DNA of 64,000 nucleotides from GWE2-51-13 sp942492825 (GTDB lineage: Bacteria > Bacillota_I > Bacilli_A > Erysipelotrichales > Erysipelotrichaceae), in contig OW818635.1 in the NCBI GenBank assembly GCA_942492825.1, positions 1,550,001 through 1,614,000 on the forward strand, read 5' to 3'. Positions 9,277-17,602 of this stretch are shown here, in pieces. The position numbers and the translations under genes were made by a program. The notes beneath the pieces are model-generated. The model was not told the origin of the DNA. It saw nothing but the letters and a program-made list of their open reading frames with translations, and ran no database searches. Positions within the stretch are counted from its first letter, which is position 1. Each line of letters starts with the position of its first letter.

Positions 9277-11953
9277 GGTCGGTCGGTTCTCCTTTCAACG
9301 AGGGGATCGTCGTACGGTTTTTGATTGCGACGGGCTTCCCGTTGAATTGACACAATCTTCGATAGTCGCAATACCCGCAGGCGTCCTTGACGCAATTGCG
9401 ACTGATGTCGCCTTGAGTCAACCGGATCCCGAATTGTTTGTATAACTCATCCAACGCTTTGACCACGAGTTCAAACTGAAAGGCAGAACGTTTATTGATC
9501 GAAAGGATATCGTCTTTGTCTTTAAACAAGGTCTTAATGTATTTCGCATTGAAATCCAGATTCGCCGGTTCTCCGAAAGCCCATCCTTCCAAACGGGATC
9601 GTTTCAACTTTTCGATCTCCCAGGCATCCTCATACAACTCGTCGATTTCAGCTTTTCGGTAATCGATCGCCACGGCAGGGGCGGGGATCGAAGGTTGCTG
9701 GAGGGAAATGTAGAAGGCACCGGCCGGACGTTTTCCCAATTCCATTGAAGCGACGTGCAGATATGTCATCAATTGGAGTTGTTGGCCGGTCAAGACTTTG
9801 GTTTCCTCAAGTTTCTTCGAACTGCTTTTGTAATCCATGATCCGTACTTGATCCGCGGTCGTATCGATCCGGTCGATCGAACCGTTGAGTCGAAGCATCC
9901 GAGTTTCATCGATACTTCGTACCATTTCATAGGAATATTCGGCACTTACGGGGATAAACGCGGTTTCCAGTTCCATCGCCCGTAAGAACGTAAACGTCTT
10001 CATCAATTGCGCGATCATCCGCCGACGCATCATTTCAACCTTGTCGGACTGTTTCGGATACATGTTTTTAAGATCATCGAAGAAAGGTTGGGCGATCTGG
10101 CTGATTTCTTCTTCGTTGAGTTTCGCATAGTCCTTCCCTTTGGTTTTAACTGTCTCCTCAAAGATCGCATGCATCAAAGTTCCGACGATGTTGACTTCGA
10201 TTTTCGCGTTGGGTTTCTTGCGTAAACCGATTCCGGATGCGAAGTAATACATATAGGGACAGCGGAAGAACCGTTCGATCGACGATACGCTGCCGACGAT
10301 CGTTTTTTCTTTGAAGAACAACCGTTGCGCTGTCTGCGATGTTAAGGAAGGTTCGCGTCTTGATCGTCCGAATTCTTCCGTGAGTTGCCAGCTTTCGGCA
10401 CGTACACCTTTACAAGCGTCCTTGATTTCAAAGGAAAGTTCATTGCTTTTCCCTTCGAAATTCCCGGTCGACCAAGAGAAAATCATTTCATTCGCATACG
10501 TAAATAGACCATTGACTTGATCCATATGATGTTTATAACGTTTTTCCAGGGAAGGAAGTCCGGTCAGACTGCGGTAATTTTCATCAAACAACCCGCGAAC
10601 GGTCGAGAACTGCGGGAAATTCCTTTGAGAAGCGGAAATCACAAAGACGCGGTCTTTCCCGCTGACAATGTAATGGGCAAGATCGGTAATCAAGACACCC
10701 TTCGGGATCGCATGGATACGTTCGCGGGTCGCATCGACTTGATAGATCAAAAAGTCGGAGGCTTGGGGATGATTCTCCAAGATCGGCAACGATACCTCCA
10801 AGATTCGTTTGATCGCAAGGATCGCTTCTTCGGAAGATTCGTTGTTGCGGCAGATTGAAACAAAGAGCGCATAGATCCGTTCGGCTTTTGCGCGCCAATT
10901 CATCGTCAAACATTCTATCACGGATGTGAAAAGCGGCACCATCGATTTGCGTGCGATCTCCGCCTTGTCTTCCATTTCTTGATACGTTTTCTTTTCCGCA
11001 TATCCCCATAATCGACTCTCAGACAAAGCTTGTTTGACTGAAGTTAAAGGAAAACCTATATCTTTCGTCGATATTTCAAAAGCATCGATATATCGTACCA
11101 AATCGTGGGTGTGTTCGATTTGAACAAGCGGATTATCGAGGACGGATTTCCAATCTTCGATCAAACCGGAATCGGCGAAACGTAAAAGGTTGATGAATAA
11201 ATCGGCTTCCGGTTGGCGAAAGGATTCGCTCAATATGCTATACGGAATACCATAACGATCGAAACTGACTTTCAATAACGGGATATCCGTCGCGGGATCC
11301 AAGCAGACGATGCTTTGACGATCATAGCGCATCTTACTTAACGCGATGTACTGTGCGACGCCTTGCGCCTGTAATCTGGGATTTCCCGTAAACTTCAATT
11401 TCAAGTCGGGAGTACGGGGTTCACGATCCAACATCCGTGCACCATTTTCCACCAAATCTTGATATCGTGAAAACGTAAGGAGTGATTCGTTGGAAGGATG
11501 GATCACACAACGTTTGACTTCATCGCTGATTCGAAATTTCTCAAATACGACACGTAATCCATTATGTGGATTCTCAAGCGACATCGCCGCCGTCAAAAGT
11601 TTCTTCAGATCTCGATTCTTTTTGGTATCTTCAGGCAAGGTTTCGACAGCGATGTCCCAGTCCGTCAGTTCCATTGCGAAATCGGTGATTTCCTTGACTG
11701 TCTGAGGGAACTCGAGCATCTTACCCAAGACTTCCATCTCATCTTTCATTTCTTTGAAAAGCAGGGCGCAATCGACATAAAAACGGATCGGATCGACACG
11801 TTTCGCATCCATTCCCTTCAAATGGCTTTCCAGCGATAAAATGCGGACGCCGGTGAGAATCGGGTTGTTTTGAAGGATTTCACGCAGGAATGCCGTCTGC
11901 GCATGGGGTTCACTGAAAATTATCGTTCCATTTTCAAAAGAATGGTTGTTCAT
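9269..11953 (-). CDS. addB: AddB/RexB-like helicase-nuclease subunit B, short form
   Basis: An 894-residue protein. The start at 11953 has a GAGGT ribosome binding site; a longer frame to 12199 would cross the divergent transporter gene and is rejected. The C-terminal nuclease domain has the first iron-sulfur Cys in FRCPYMYYFASG, the nuclease motif IMDYKS, and the terminal Cys group (Cys859, Cys862, Cys868) matching the AddB 4Fe-4S pattern. No Walker A motif is visible at the N-terminus, where Bacillus AddB has one, and the protein is about 270 residues shorter. It is therefore closer to RexB-like subunits in which only AddA is the motor. It pairs with addA directly downstream. Confidence 0.88.
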   Translation of the reverse strand: MNNHSFENGTIIFSEPHAQTAFLREILQNNPILTGVRILSLESHLKGMDAKRVDPIRFYVDCALLFKEMKDEMEVLGKMLEFPQTVKEITDFAMELTDWDIAVETLPEDTKKNRDLKKLLTAAMSLENPHNGLRVVFEKFRISDEVKRCVIHPSNESLLTFSRYQDLVENGARMLDREPRTPDLKLKFTGNPRLQAQGVAQYIALSKMRYDRQSIVCLDPATDIPLLKVSFDRYGIPYSILSESFRQPEADLFINLLRFADSGLIEDWKSVLDNPLVQIEHTHDLVRYIDAFEISTKDIGFPLTSVKQALSESRLWGYAEKKTYQEMEDKAEIARKSMVPLFTSVIECLTMNWRAKAERIYALFVSICRNNESSEEAILAIKRILEVSLPILENHPQASDFLIYQVDATRERIHAIPKGVLITDLAHYIVSGKDRVFVISASQRNFPQFSTVRGLFDENYRSLTGLPSLEKRYKHHMDQVNGLFTYANEMIFSWSTGNFEGKSNELSFEIKDACKGVRAESWQLTEEFGRSRREPSLTSQTAQRLFFKEKTIVGSVSSIERFFRCPYMYYFASGIGLRKKPNAKIEVNIVGTLMHAIFEETVKTKGKDYAKLNEEEISQIAQPFFDDLKNMYPKQSDKVEMMRRRMIAQLMKTFTFLRAMELETAFIPVSAEYSYEMVRSIDETRMLRLNGSIDRIDTTADQVRIMDYKSSSKKLEETKVLTGQQLQLMTYLHVASMELGKRPAGAFYISLQQPSIPAPAVAIDYRKAEIDELYEDAWEIEKLKRSRLEGWAFGEPANLDFNAKYIKTLFKDKDDILSINKRSAFQFELVVKALDELYKQFGIRLTQGDISRNCVKDACGYCDYRRLCQFNGKPVAIKNRTTIPSLKGEPTDHE

Positions 11954-11979
11954 CGCTTGTACCTCAGTTATAATTATAA
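11946..11979. promoter_or_regulatory. Compact divergent promoter region sharing a palindromic -10
   Basis: Only 46 bases separate the addB and EamA start codons. The palindrome TTATAATTATAA (11968-11979) gives TATAAT on both strands. On the plus strand TTGTTC (11946-11951) lies 17 bp upstream of it; on the minus strand no good -35 is seen. Confidence 0.55.
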
Positions 11980-11999
11980 ATGATATTTCAGAGGTAAGT

Positions 12000-12908
12000 A
12001 TGACGAAAAACAAGAAGTACGGGAAAACGGCCTTATTGACTGCGTCATTTCTCTGGGGTATCGGATTCATCGCCGTCCAAGGCGCTTTGGACAGCGGTTG
12101 GCATCCGTTTTTGTTGCTTGGATTCCGCGGCCTGATGGGCGGCGTTTTCCTGGGTTTGTTTTCCTTGAATCGGAAATGGTGGAAGAAACACGATCTCATG
12201 CGTGACGGAATCGTCGCCGGCAGTCTGATGTTTCTCGCATTCGCCCTGCAAACCTTTGGTCAACGCGCTTCCAGCGCAACCAACGCTTCCTTTCTGACAA
12301 CCCTGTATGTCGTTTTCACTCCGGTCCTGCTCTATTTGATCACAGGCAGAAAAGTCGGGGTGTCGACGTGGATTGCCGGTTCGCTTTCGTTGTTTGCCAC
12401 GGCATTATTGACCCTTCGCGGATCCTTCACCTTGTCCTTCGGGGATACGCTATTGATCGGTTGCGCGATTGCCTTCGCCCTACATATCCTTATGTTGGAG
12501 AAGATTGCGCATCATGACGATGCATTATCGCTGACCGTGCTTCAGTGCTTGACGATGAGCGTATGGGCCTTTCTGTTTTCACTCTTTAGTAAAACAGGGG
12601 TACCGACGCAAGGATGGGGTTATGTCGCCTATTGCGGCATCATAAGCAGCGGTATCGCTTTCTTCCTGCAGACGTATGGACAAAAGCATGTCGACGCATC
12701 GATCTCGGCGATACTTCTTACCCTGGAAGCGTTGTTCGGGGCGGCCGGTGCCGTGCTGATCTTGCATGAACCTCTGGGACCCACCGCGGTGCTTGGAGGG
12801 TTTCTCATGATGGTCGCCATATTGTTGCTGGAAACGGGACCCATCCTACATCAACAGTTTATGAAAGCATTCATCATCGCGAAAAGGGAAGTAGAAAAAG
12901 AACCTTAA
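12000..12908 (+). CDS. EamA-family (DMT) transporter
   Basis: A 302-residue membrane protein with about ten hydrophobic segments in two EamA repeats. The first opens with ALLTASFLWGIGFIAVQ; the second ends in the typical LTLEALFGAAGAVLILHEP signature. DMT transporters export amino acids or other metabolites. The ATG at 12000 follows GAGGTAAGT; an upstream in-frame start at 11946 would overlap the divergent addB. The unknown protein gene follows 12 bases after its stop, so both may share a transcript. Substrate not predictable. Confidence 0.9.
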   Translation: MTKNKKYGKTALLTASFLWGIGFIAVQGALDSGWHPFLLLGFRGLMGGVFLGLFSLNRKWWKKHDLMRDGIVAGSLMFLAFALQTFGQRASSATNASFLTTLYVVFTPVLLYLITGRKVGVSTWIAGSLSLFATALLTLRGSFTLSFGDTLLIGCAIAFALHILMLEKIAHHDDALSLTVLQCLTMSVWAFLFSLFSKTGVPTQGWGYVAYCGIISSGIAFFLQTYGQKHVDASISAILLTLEALFGAAGAVLILHEPLGPTAVLGGFLMMVAILLLETGPILHQQFMKAFIIAKREVEKEP

Positions 12909-12920
12909 GGGGGACATTCC

Positions 12921-13724
12921 ATGTCAATCGTCGAAGTATTGTCGAACATCAACGATCGTCGCAAAGGCGGCGACCAATGCCAATTCAATGGTTATCTTGA
13001 AGATTATCTCGAAACCTTGGAAGAAGGCAACCTAAAATCCAGTTTAGCACACCTCTTTGAAGAAGAACAAAACCTGCGTATCATCGTCGACTTGTCGTTT
13101 GGCGTCAACAAAGACGTGATTTCCAACCAAATCATCCGCTATAAGGACGCGTCCAAGCTGCCGGCCGGGTTCTTGAAAGCTCCGTACATCGTGTATGGAA
13201 AAGCCGCGGGGGATGCGGAAATGGGAATCTTGTTGATCGATGGCGATAAATCCGATTATCCGTTGGCGAAAGGTTTATATTACTGTTTGACCGAACAAAC
13301 CGGCTTGTTGGAAAACGCGCGCAATGAATTGGTTGCGGTCAACACCGATCAACCGGAAGTTGTCGGAAACATCGGAAAGAAACTGTTGGCTCAGACGCAA
13401 CGTGTCGGTGCTTTGCAACGCGAAGTCGACCGTCACTATTACAATTCGTTTACCGCATTGAACGATCTCGTTTTGGCGAAAGCCGAAGACTTGAAGGTCA
13501 AGACCGTCGAAGCTTGTAAAGAAACGGCCGAACGTTCGGATTTGATCTACGGTGCCATTTCGAAATGGTATTTGTTGAAGAAGACGGTTTATGTCCAATA
13601 CATGACCAACAAGGATCTGCTTGAAAAAGACAACGAAGGCAACATTAAAAAACAACGCCACAATGCCAAACTCCATGCGGATCAAGTTCCGTTCATGGCG
13701 TTCAGCGAACTCTGGCGCGTATAA
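12921..13724 (+). CDS. Conserved-looking soluble protein of unknown function
   Basis: A 267-residue protein with a strong GGGGGAC ribosome binding site. It has no signal peptide or membrane helix and starts MSIVEVLSNINDRRKGG. An acidic N-terminal half is followed by a helical stretch (about residues 145-210) with coiled-coil character. The codon use matches the neighbouring housekeeping genes, which argues for a real gene. I do not recognise the family. It lies 12 bases after the EamA gene and before a strong terminator, so it is the last gene of that unit. Confidence 0.7.
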   Translation: MSIVEVLSNINDRRKGGDQCQFNGYLEDYLETLEEGNLKSSLAHLFEEEQNLRIIVDLSFGVNKDVISNQIIRYKDASKLPAGFLKAPYIVYGKAAGDAEMGILLIDGDKSDYPLAKGLYYCLTEQTGLLENARNELVAVNTDQPEVVGNIGKKLLAQTQRVGALQREVDRHYYNSFTALNDLVLAKAEDLKVKTVEACKETAERSDLIYGAISKWYLLKKTVYVQYMTNKDLLEKDNEGNIKKQRHNAKLHADQVPFMAFSELWRV

Positions 13725-13739
13725 ATCATAATGTGAACG

Positions 13740-13764
13740 AAGACTCCCGAAGGGGAGTCTTTTA
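13740..13764 (+). terminator. Intrinsic terminator
   Basis: The 8-bp stem AGACTCCC/GGGAGTCT closes a GAAG tetraloop and is followed by TTTTA. Confidence 0.85.
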
Positions 13765-13993
13765 CTATCATATAAGCATGTTCGATTTATGTGTTTAAGT
13801 TTTGAAGAACCGGTACCTGAGTCCGATGGTTTGATTGAATTTGGTTAGCAGTTGTTTTGCGTGAAAGCAACAGGTAAAAAAGTTGTGGGATATGATGCGA
13901 AGTGATACGATCAGGATGCGTAATTGATTTTTACGAAAAATGAACTTTGAATTTGATTCATGGAGTTTCCGCACAACTGAAAGGAAGAACCCA

Positions 13994-15103
13994 ATGATAT
14001 ACCTGGATCACAATGCCACAACACCAATCGACGAAGAGGTTGCGAAAGCCATGATTCCGTATTTATACGGCAATTTTGGGAATCCATCGAGTTCGCATGC
14101 ACTTGGGGTTGACGCAAAAGAAGCAGTTGAAAATGCAAGAAAATCGGTTGCTCGACTTCTAAACGCTAAACCTAACGAAATCATTTTTACCGGATGTGGT
14201 AGCGAATCAAACAATATGGTTTTAAAAGGTGTTGCACACACATATAAGAAGAAGGGAAATCACATCATCACATCACAGATTGAACATCCGTCGATCCTGA
14301 ATCCGTGTCGTTATCTGGAAGAATGCGGAGTCGATGTGAGTTATGTTTCAGTCGATAAATTTGGAATGGTCAATCCGGAAGAAATTGAAAGATTAATTAC
14401 TAACAAAACGATTCTTGTATCGATCATGCATTCGAATAACGAAGTAGGGACCCTTCAACCTATAGAAGAGATATCGAAAATTTGTCGAAGATCTGGTGTT
14501 TTACTTCATACGGATGCATCACAATCCGTCGGAAAGGTTCCGATCGACGTTTTTACACTAGGTGTTGATTTTCTAACGTTGGCAGGTCATAAATTGTATG
14601 CTCCAAAAGGAATTGGAGCACTCTTTATCAAAGACGGAGTATATATTGAACCTTTGATACATGGGGCTGGGCATGAAAACGGTAGACGAGCAGGAACCGA
14701 GAGTGTTACTCTCGAAGTTGGTTTAGGGAAGGCGGCAGAGCTAGCCGTAGAAACGCTAAAATCAAATCAAACAAAACTGCTGACCGATTACTTCTATCGC
14801 CTTCTAATGACGACATTCGGAACTAAAATCCATCTTAACGGTCATTCGGAAAAAAGACTTCCTAACACGCTTAACATAAGTTTTTTAGGTTATAATGGAC
14901 ACGAAGTGCTGGATAAGTTAAGCGAAGTTGCTGCATCGACTGGATCGGCATGCCACTCGGGGATGACTTCAGTATCGCCTGTATTGTCAGCCATGGGTGT
15001 GTCTGATGAAGTCGGACGTGGCGCCATACGGTTCAGTTTGGGTAAGCATACATCAAAAGAAGAGATTGATAAGGTCGTTGAGCAGTTGAAAAGCGTTTTA
15101 TAA
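13994..15103 (+). CDS. Cysteine desulfurase (NifS/IscS family)
   Basis: A 369-residue PLP enzyme of the NifS class: MIYLDHNATTP at the start, His98 and Asp174 at the cofactor, the PLP Lys200 in LAGHKLYAPKG, and the catalytic Cys320 in STGSACHSG. It removes sulfur from cysteine as a persulfide for iron-sulfur clusters or thio-modification. The ATG at 13994 follows AAAGGAAGAAC; an upstream in-frame ATG at 13940 lacks a ribosome binding site. No iscU or thiI follows. A DsrE-family protein follows 22 bases downstream, suggesting the persulfide is passed to it. Confidence 0.93.
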   Translation: MIYLDHNATTPIDEEVAKAMIPYLYGNFGNPSSSHALGVDAKEAVENARKSVARLLNAKPNEIIFTGCGSESNNMVLKGVAHTYKKKGNHIITSQIEHPSILNPCRYLEECGVDVSYVSVDKFGMVNPEEIERLITNKTILVSIMHSNNEVGTLQPIEEISKICRRSGVLLHTDASQSVGKVPIDVFTLGVDFLTLAGHKLYAPKGIGALFIKDGVYIEPLIHGAGHENGRRAGTESVTLEVGLGKAAELAVETLKSNQTKLLTDYFYRLLMTTFGTKIHLNGHSEKRLPNTLNISFLGYNGHEVLDKLSEVAASTGSACHSGMTSVSPVLSAMGVSDEVGRGAIRFSLGKHTSKEEIDKVVEQLKSVL

Positions 15104-15125
15104 AATTCATTCACGGAGGAAAAAA

Positions 15126-15446
15126 ATGAAACTGGGAGTAATCATCGAGACGAAAGAATATGAGAAAGCATGGAATGCAATGAGATTTGCTGTAACCGCA
15201 TTGAAGAATGGACACGAAGTCAAAGTTTTTTTGATGGGGGAAGCGGTTGAAATCGAGAAAATGACTCATGAAAAGTTCAATATCGAAATTCAAGTCACAA
15301 AATTTCATGAAGCCGGCGGTCAGATTCTAGCATGTGGAACATGCTTAAAATCACGCAATATGGGAGAAACGGAAGTCTGTCCTATTAGTACGATGAATGA
15401 TTGTGTTGCGATGGTAGAGTGGTCTGACAAAGTTGTGACTTTTTAG
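15126..15446 (+). CDS. DsrE-family sulfur-carrier-like protein
   Basis: A 106-residue DsrE/TusD-like protein with a Rossmann-like start (MKLGVIIETKEYEKAWNA) and the family Cys region GGQILACGTCLKSR with Cys70 and Cys73; Cys85 and Cys93 are also present. DsrE proteins accept or relay sulfur on conserved Cys residues. It has a GGAGG ribosome binding site and lies 22 bases after the cysteine desulfurase, so the pair may act as a small sulfur relay. The final sulfur acceptor is not in the window. Confidence 0.85.
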   Translation: MKLGVIIETKEYEKAWNAMRFAVTALKNGHEVKVFLMGEAVEIEKMTHEKFNIEIQVTKFHEAGGQILACGTCLKSRNMGETEVCPISTMNDCVAMVEWSDKVVTF

Positions 15447-15583
15447 AAATCTTCAATATAGAACAAACATATTACATCACGGGAAATACATCGGGATCGT
15501 CACATGCGTACAATCATTTGAGCGAATAAGAAAAGTAACAGTATCTTAACACAAGAATTTCCTTGCTGATTTATGATAGGTGT

Positions 15584-15973
15584 ATGAAAAATACACTACG
15601 CAGAATTTCTTACAGGACCGCGATAACGCTTGGTTCATTGTTCTATCTTACGACAATTTTTGTTCATCTATTGATTTTGATCAGAGTTATCCCGCTTGAA
15701 TGGATTAGCGGGGGTCGGATTACTTCTTATGATGAACAATTTCAAATTTCGATCATAAATCTATTTCTTTGCGTTATCGGTTTGCTTTTCATTCAGTGGG
15801 CAAGTCATTCGCGAGATTCGAACTCTGTTCGCTTGGTTGCGTCAGTTCTTAGTGTCGTTTGGAGTATTTCGCTTTTACTTCAACTTCTTGGAACACCGTT
15901 CGAAATCTTTGGGATGTCCTTAGTGGTTCTTAGTGGGTTAATTTCTCATCTTCGCTTGTCAATTCGAGATTAA
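15584..15973 (+). CDS. Small four-helix membrane protein of unknown function
   Basis: A 129-residue protein with four hydrophobic segments and an Arg-rich N-terminus (MKNTLRRISYRTA). The loop after the first helices contains GGRITSYDEQFQ. A TTG at 15563 is in frame, but the ATG at 15584 is more usual; its ribosome binding site (AGG) is weak. It reads away from the DsrE gene after a 137-base gap with no clear terminator. I do not recognise the family. Confidence 0.55.
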   Translation: MKNTLRRISYRTAITLGSLFYLTTIFVHLLILIRVIPLEWISGGRITSYDEQFQISIINLFLCVIGLLFIQWASHSRDSNSVRLVASVLSVVWSISLLLQLLGTPFEIFGMSLVVLSGLISHLRLSIRD

Positions 15974-16033
15974 ATAGGTTTATCAACACGTCGATTTCCT
16001 GAAAACACGTATAATTTCTCGAAAAAGGTAAAG

Positions 16034-16606
16034 CTATCGTCCGCAATAGCTAATAAAATCATCGATATCAACTTTCTCGTTAGCCTTGATGTTCTGTTTT
16101 GCCGCAAAGTCATCATATTCATCCCCATGGATTAAAATCGGAAGTTCTTTATGGAACTTCTTTTCTAAGATTCCCAGAGTATGGATTTCTTGCGCAACGT
16201 TTACTAGAATCTCTTGAAACTTGATTGGAATCAACTCCATCTTCTCCAATGTTTCTTCACCGACTGTGTTGAAGTAGAGGTTGAAGTTATCGATGTGTGG
16301 TAACCCGTGCGATTCGATCCATTGTTTTAAAAGAGGTTGAACATTCGTATCTCCAAAAACAGCTTCCCGATTCTGCATCCAATACGCATAGTTCCAGCGT
16401 ACTTCCTGTTCGTCGGATTGGTCGAGATTCTCGCGTTCGTAGGTTTCGGTGTTATATCCGAGGATGACGATCGGATAGCAGGGATTGTCCGCGATGTTGG
16501 ATATGTAAAAGGAGATCGCATAGATATCCGTTTCGTTCCATTCAGAGATCACCGAAACAAAGCGGTTGAGAATTTCTTCTTTGAGTAAGATGTCAAAATC
16601 GTTCAT
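16034..16606 (-). CDS. DUF4303-like protein
   Basis: A 190-residue soluble protein with the pattern TDIYAISFYISN, GYNTETYERE and RWNYAYWMQN, which resembles DUF4303 proteins. No function is established for that family; some members sit near toxins or immunity genes. The ATG at 16606 follows GAGGAAAAT. It lies 26 bases downstream of yigZ on the same strand, so both probably share the promoter ahead of yigZ. The C-terminus is acidic. Confidence 0.65.
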   Translation of the reverse strand: MNDFDILLKEEILNRFVSVISEWNETDIYAISFYISNIADNPCYPIVILGYNTETYERENLDQSDEQEVRWNYAYWMQNREAVFGDTNVQPLLKQWIESHGLPHIDNFNLYFNTVGEETLEKMELIPIKFQEILVNVAQEIHTLGILEKKFHKELPILIHGDEYDDFAAKQNIKANEKVDIDDFISYCGR

Positions 16607-16632
16607 ATTTTCCTCGTTTCCATGGGTATCCC

Positions 16633-17253
16633 TCAGTCAAGATTCTTTTTAACGGGGACTTCGAGTTGTTTGACTTCTTGTGATAATAAACTGAATTGTC
16701 CTCCGCAGAGGTTTCGACATTTAGCTATCCACGCATCGTCATCGCTGACCAAGGTCAAGACGACATCCGAACCGAATTCCTTGTTTAGGATAGTTGTTTG
16801 TTTCAAGTAGGACAAAATTGGATCGGTAAACCGTATCGGAAAACGAACCACGCTTTGAAGAACATTTCGGGTTTCGGTCAGTTCCGCAAGATCCAAACAT
16901 TCGGACACGCTTTCAACATACGCGCGGATCAGTCCGCCTGCACCTAACAGAATTCCTCCGAAATAGCGAACCACAACTGCCAGAATGTTTTCCATCTCGC
17001 GTTTTCGTAGCACTTCCAAGATCGGTAGACCGGCCGTGCCCGCCGGTTCACCATCGTCGTTACTTCGTTGGACCGGCGTATCGCCCCCGAGGATTATCGC
17101 GGAACAGACATGTCTGGCTTTCGGATGTTCCTTGCGAACTTGCTTGATTATTTCTTTGGCTTCCTCTTCGGAAGAGACGCGATAAAGAAGTGCGATGAAC
17201 TCGGACTTTTTGATCGTAATCGAATGTGAGTTAAAGCGGGCTAAGCGGAACAT
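16633..17253 (-). CDS. yigZ: YigZ/IMPACT family protein (UPF0029)
   Basis: A 206-residue protein with the IMPACT signature: KSEFIALLYRVSSEEEA, ARHVCSAIILG, RSNDDGEPAGTAG and VVRYFGGILLGAGGL, followed by a smaller C-terminal domain. Family members are linked to translation control and possibly nucleic acid binding. The ATG at 17253 is preceded by AGGAGTGGTGATTC. A TTG start at 17277 is possible in frame but overlaps the -10 TATAAT (17269-17274, minus strand) and is rejected. Confidence 0.88.
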   Translation of the reverse strand: MFRLARFNSHSITIKKSEFIALLYRVSSEEEAKEIIKQVRKEHPKARHVCSAIILGGDTPVQRSNDDGEPAGTAGLPILEVLRKREMENILAVVVRYFGGILLGAGGLIRAYVESVSECLDLAELTETRNVLQSVVRFPIRFTDPILSYLKQTTILNKEFGSDVVLTLVSDDDAWIAKCRNLCGGQFSLLSQEVKQLEVPVKKNLD

Positions 17254-17299
17254 TGAATCACCACTCCTATTATACAAGGAATGAAATCTTCTTGCGCAC

Positions 17300-17328
17300 T
17301 TTAAATCGAAGGGGAGTTGTGCTAAACT
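17300..17328 (+). promoter_or_regulatory. Candidate promoter of the purine operon leader
   Basis: TAAACT (17323-17328) is preceded by TGC, an extended -10, and by TTTAAA 17 bp upstream. Transcription would start near 17335 and cover both leader elements. The minus-strand yigZ promoter lies just to the left. Confidence 0.4.
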
Positions 17329-17354
17329 ATGTCCATGTTACGGAGGGATAAGAA

Positions 17355-17408
17355 ATGCGATCTACATGCGTTGAAATTCTTGAAGTAACGGTAAGAAACA
17401 ATACATAG
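17355..17408 (+). CDS. Candidate 17-residue leader ORF ahead of the purine riboswitch
   Basis: ATG at 17355 follows GGAGGGATAAGAA and encodes MRSTCVEILEVTVRNNT before a TAG at 17406. The stop lies inside the left arm of the terminator at 17403-17425. Flanking bases GTTAC (17336-17340) and GTAAC (17385-17389) could pair around the ORF. No codon run suggests a sensed amino acid. It may instead be a structured RNA whose purine-rich segment happens to precede an ATG. Confidence 0.35.
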   Translation: MRSTCVEILEVTVRNNT

Positions 17409-17430
17409 GGATTTTGCGCCTATGTTTTTT
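17403..17430 (+). terminator. First terminator of the purine leader
   Basis: ACATAGG (17403-17409) pairs with CCTATGT (17419-17425), followed by TTTTTTGTTTTTT. An upstream CTATGT (17327-17332) could compete for the left arm, although it lies at the predicted transcription start. Confidence 0.7.
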
Positions 17431-17450
17431 GTTTTTTAGACAACCGAATC

Positions 17451-17521
17451 GTTTTGTATAACTGCGGAAATACGGTCCGCAAGTCTCTACCCTGTCACCG
17501 GAAATGACGGGACTACAAAAC
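17451..17521 (+). ncRNA. Guanine-class purine riboswitch
   Basis: P1 is GTTTTGTA (17451-17458) with TACAAAAC (17514-17521). P2 is GCGGA with TCCGC, and its loop is AATACGG. J2/3 is AAGTCTCTAC. P3 is CCTGTCA with TGACGGG, and its loop is CCGGAAA. These match the purine aptamer, including the two kissing loops. The specificity position in J3/1 is C (17513, within GACTAC), which indicates guanine or hypoxanthine rather than adenine. It sits 82 bases upstream of purE and should turn the operon off when guanine is plentiful. Confidence 0.93.
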
Positions 17522-17557
17522 TTAAAAGGACTTTTTAGTCATTTTTAGTTTTGAGCG

Positions 17558-17582
17558 AGACACCGGACCAAGGTGTCTTTTT
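17558..17582 (+). terminator. Riboswitch-controlled terminator before purE
   Basis: AGACACC (17558-17564) pairs with GGTGTCT (17572-17578), followed by T residues. The right strand of aptamer P1 can also pair with 17542-17553 (11 of 12 positions), an alternative fold that excludes P1. How that fold affects the terminator is not clear from the sequence. Confidence 0.8.
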
Positions 17583-17602
17583 CATTGAAAGGAGCGGTGA
17601 AA

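Noticed and set aside
12000..12199. N-terminal extension of AddB to 12199
   Set aside because: It would overlap the divergent EamA gene and has no family similarity; the GAGGT-preceded ATG at 11953 fits.
13851..13873. Imperfect inverted repeat before the cysteine desulfurase as an operator
   Set aside because: Arms mismatch, there is no clear promoter alignment, and it occurs once only.
17320..17430. PRPP-type (ykkC) riboswitch in tandem with the guanine riboswitch
   Set aside because: ACGGAGGGATAA faintly recalls the conserved ykkC core, and PRPP-guanine tandems are known before purine operons. The other conserved ykkC segments are absent and the predicted transcript start leaves no room for them.
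17437..17462. Promoter just upstream of the guanine riboswitch (TAGACA/TATAAC)
   Set aside because: The spacer is only 14 bp and the -10 would lie inside aptamer P1, so the aptamer would not be transcribed.
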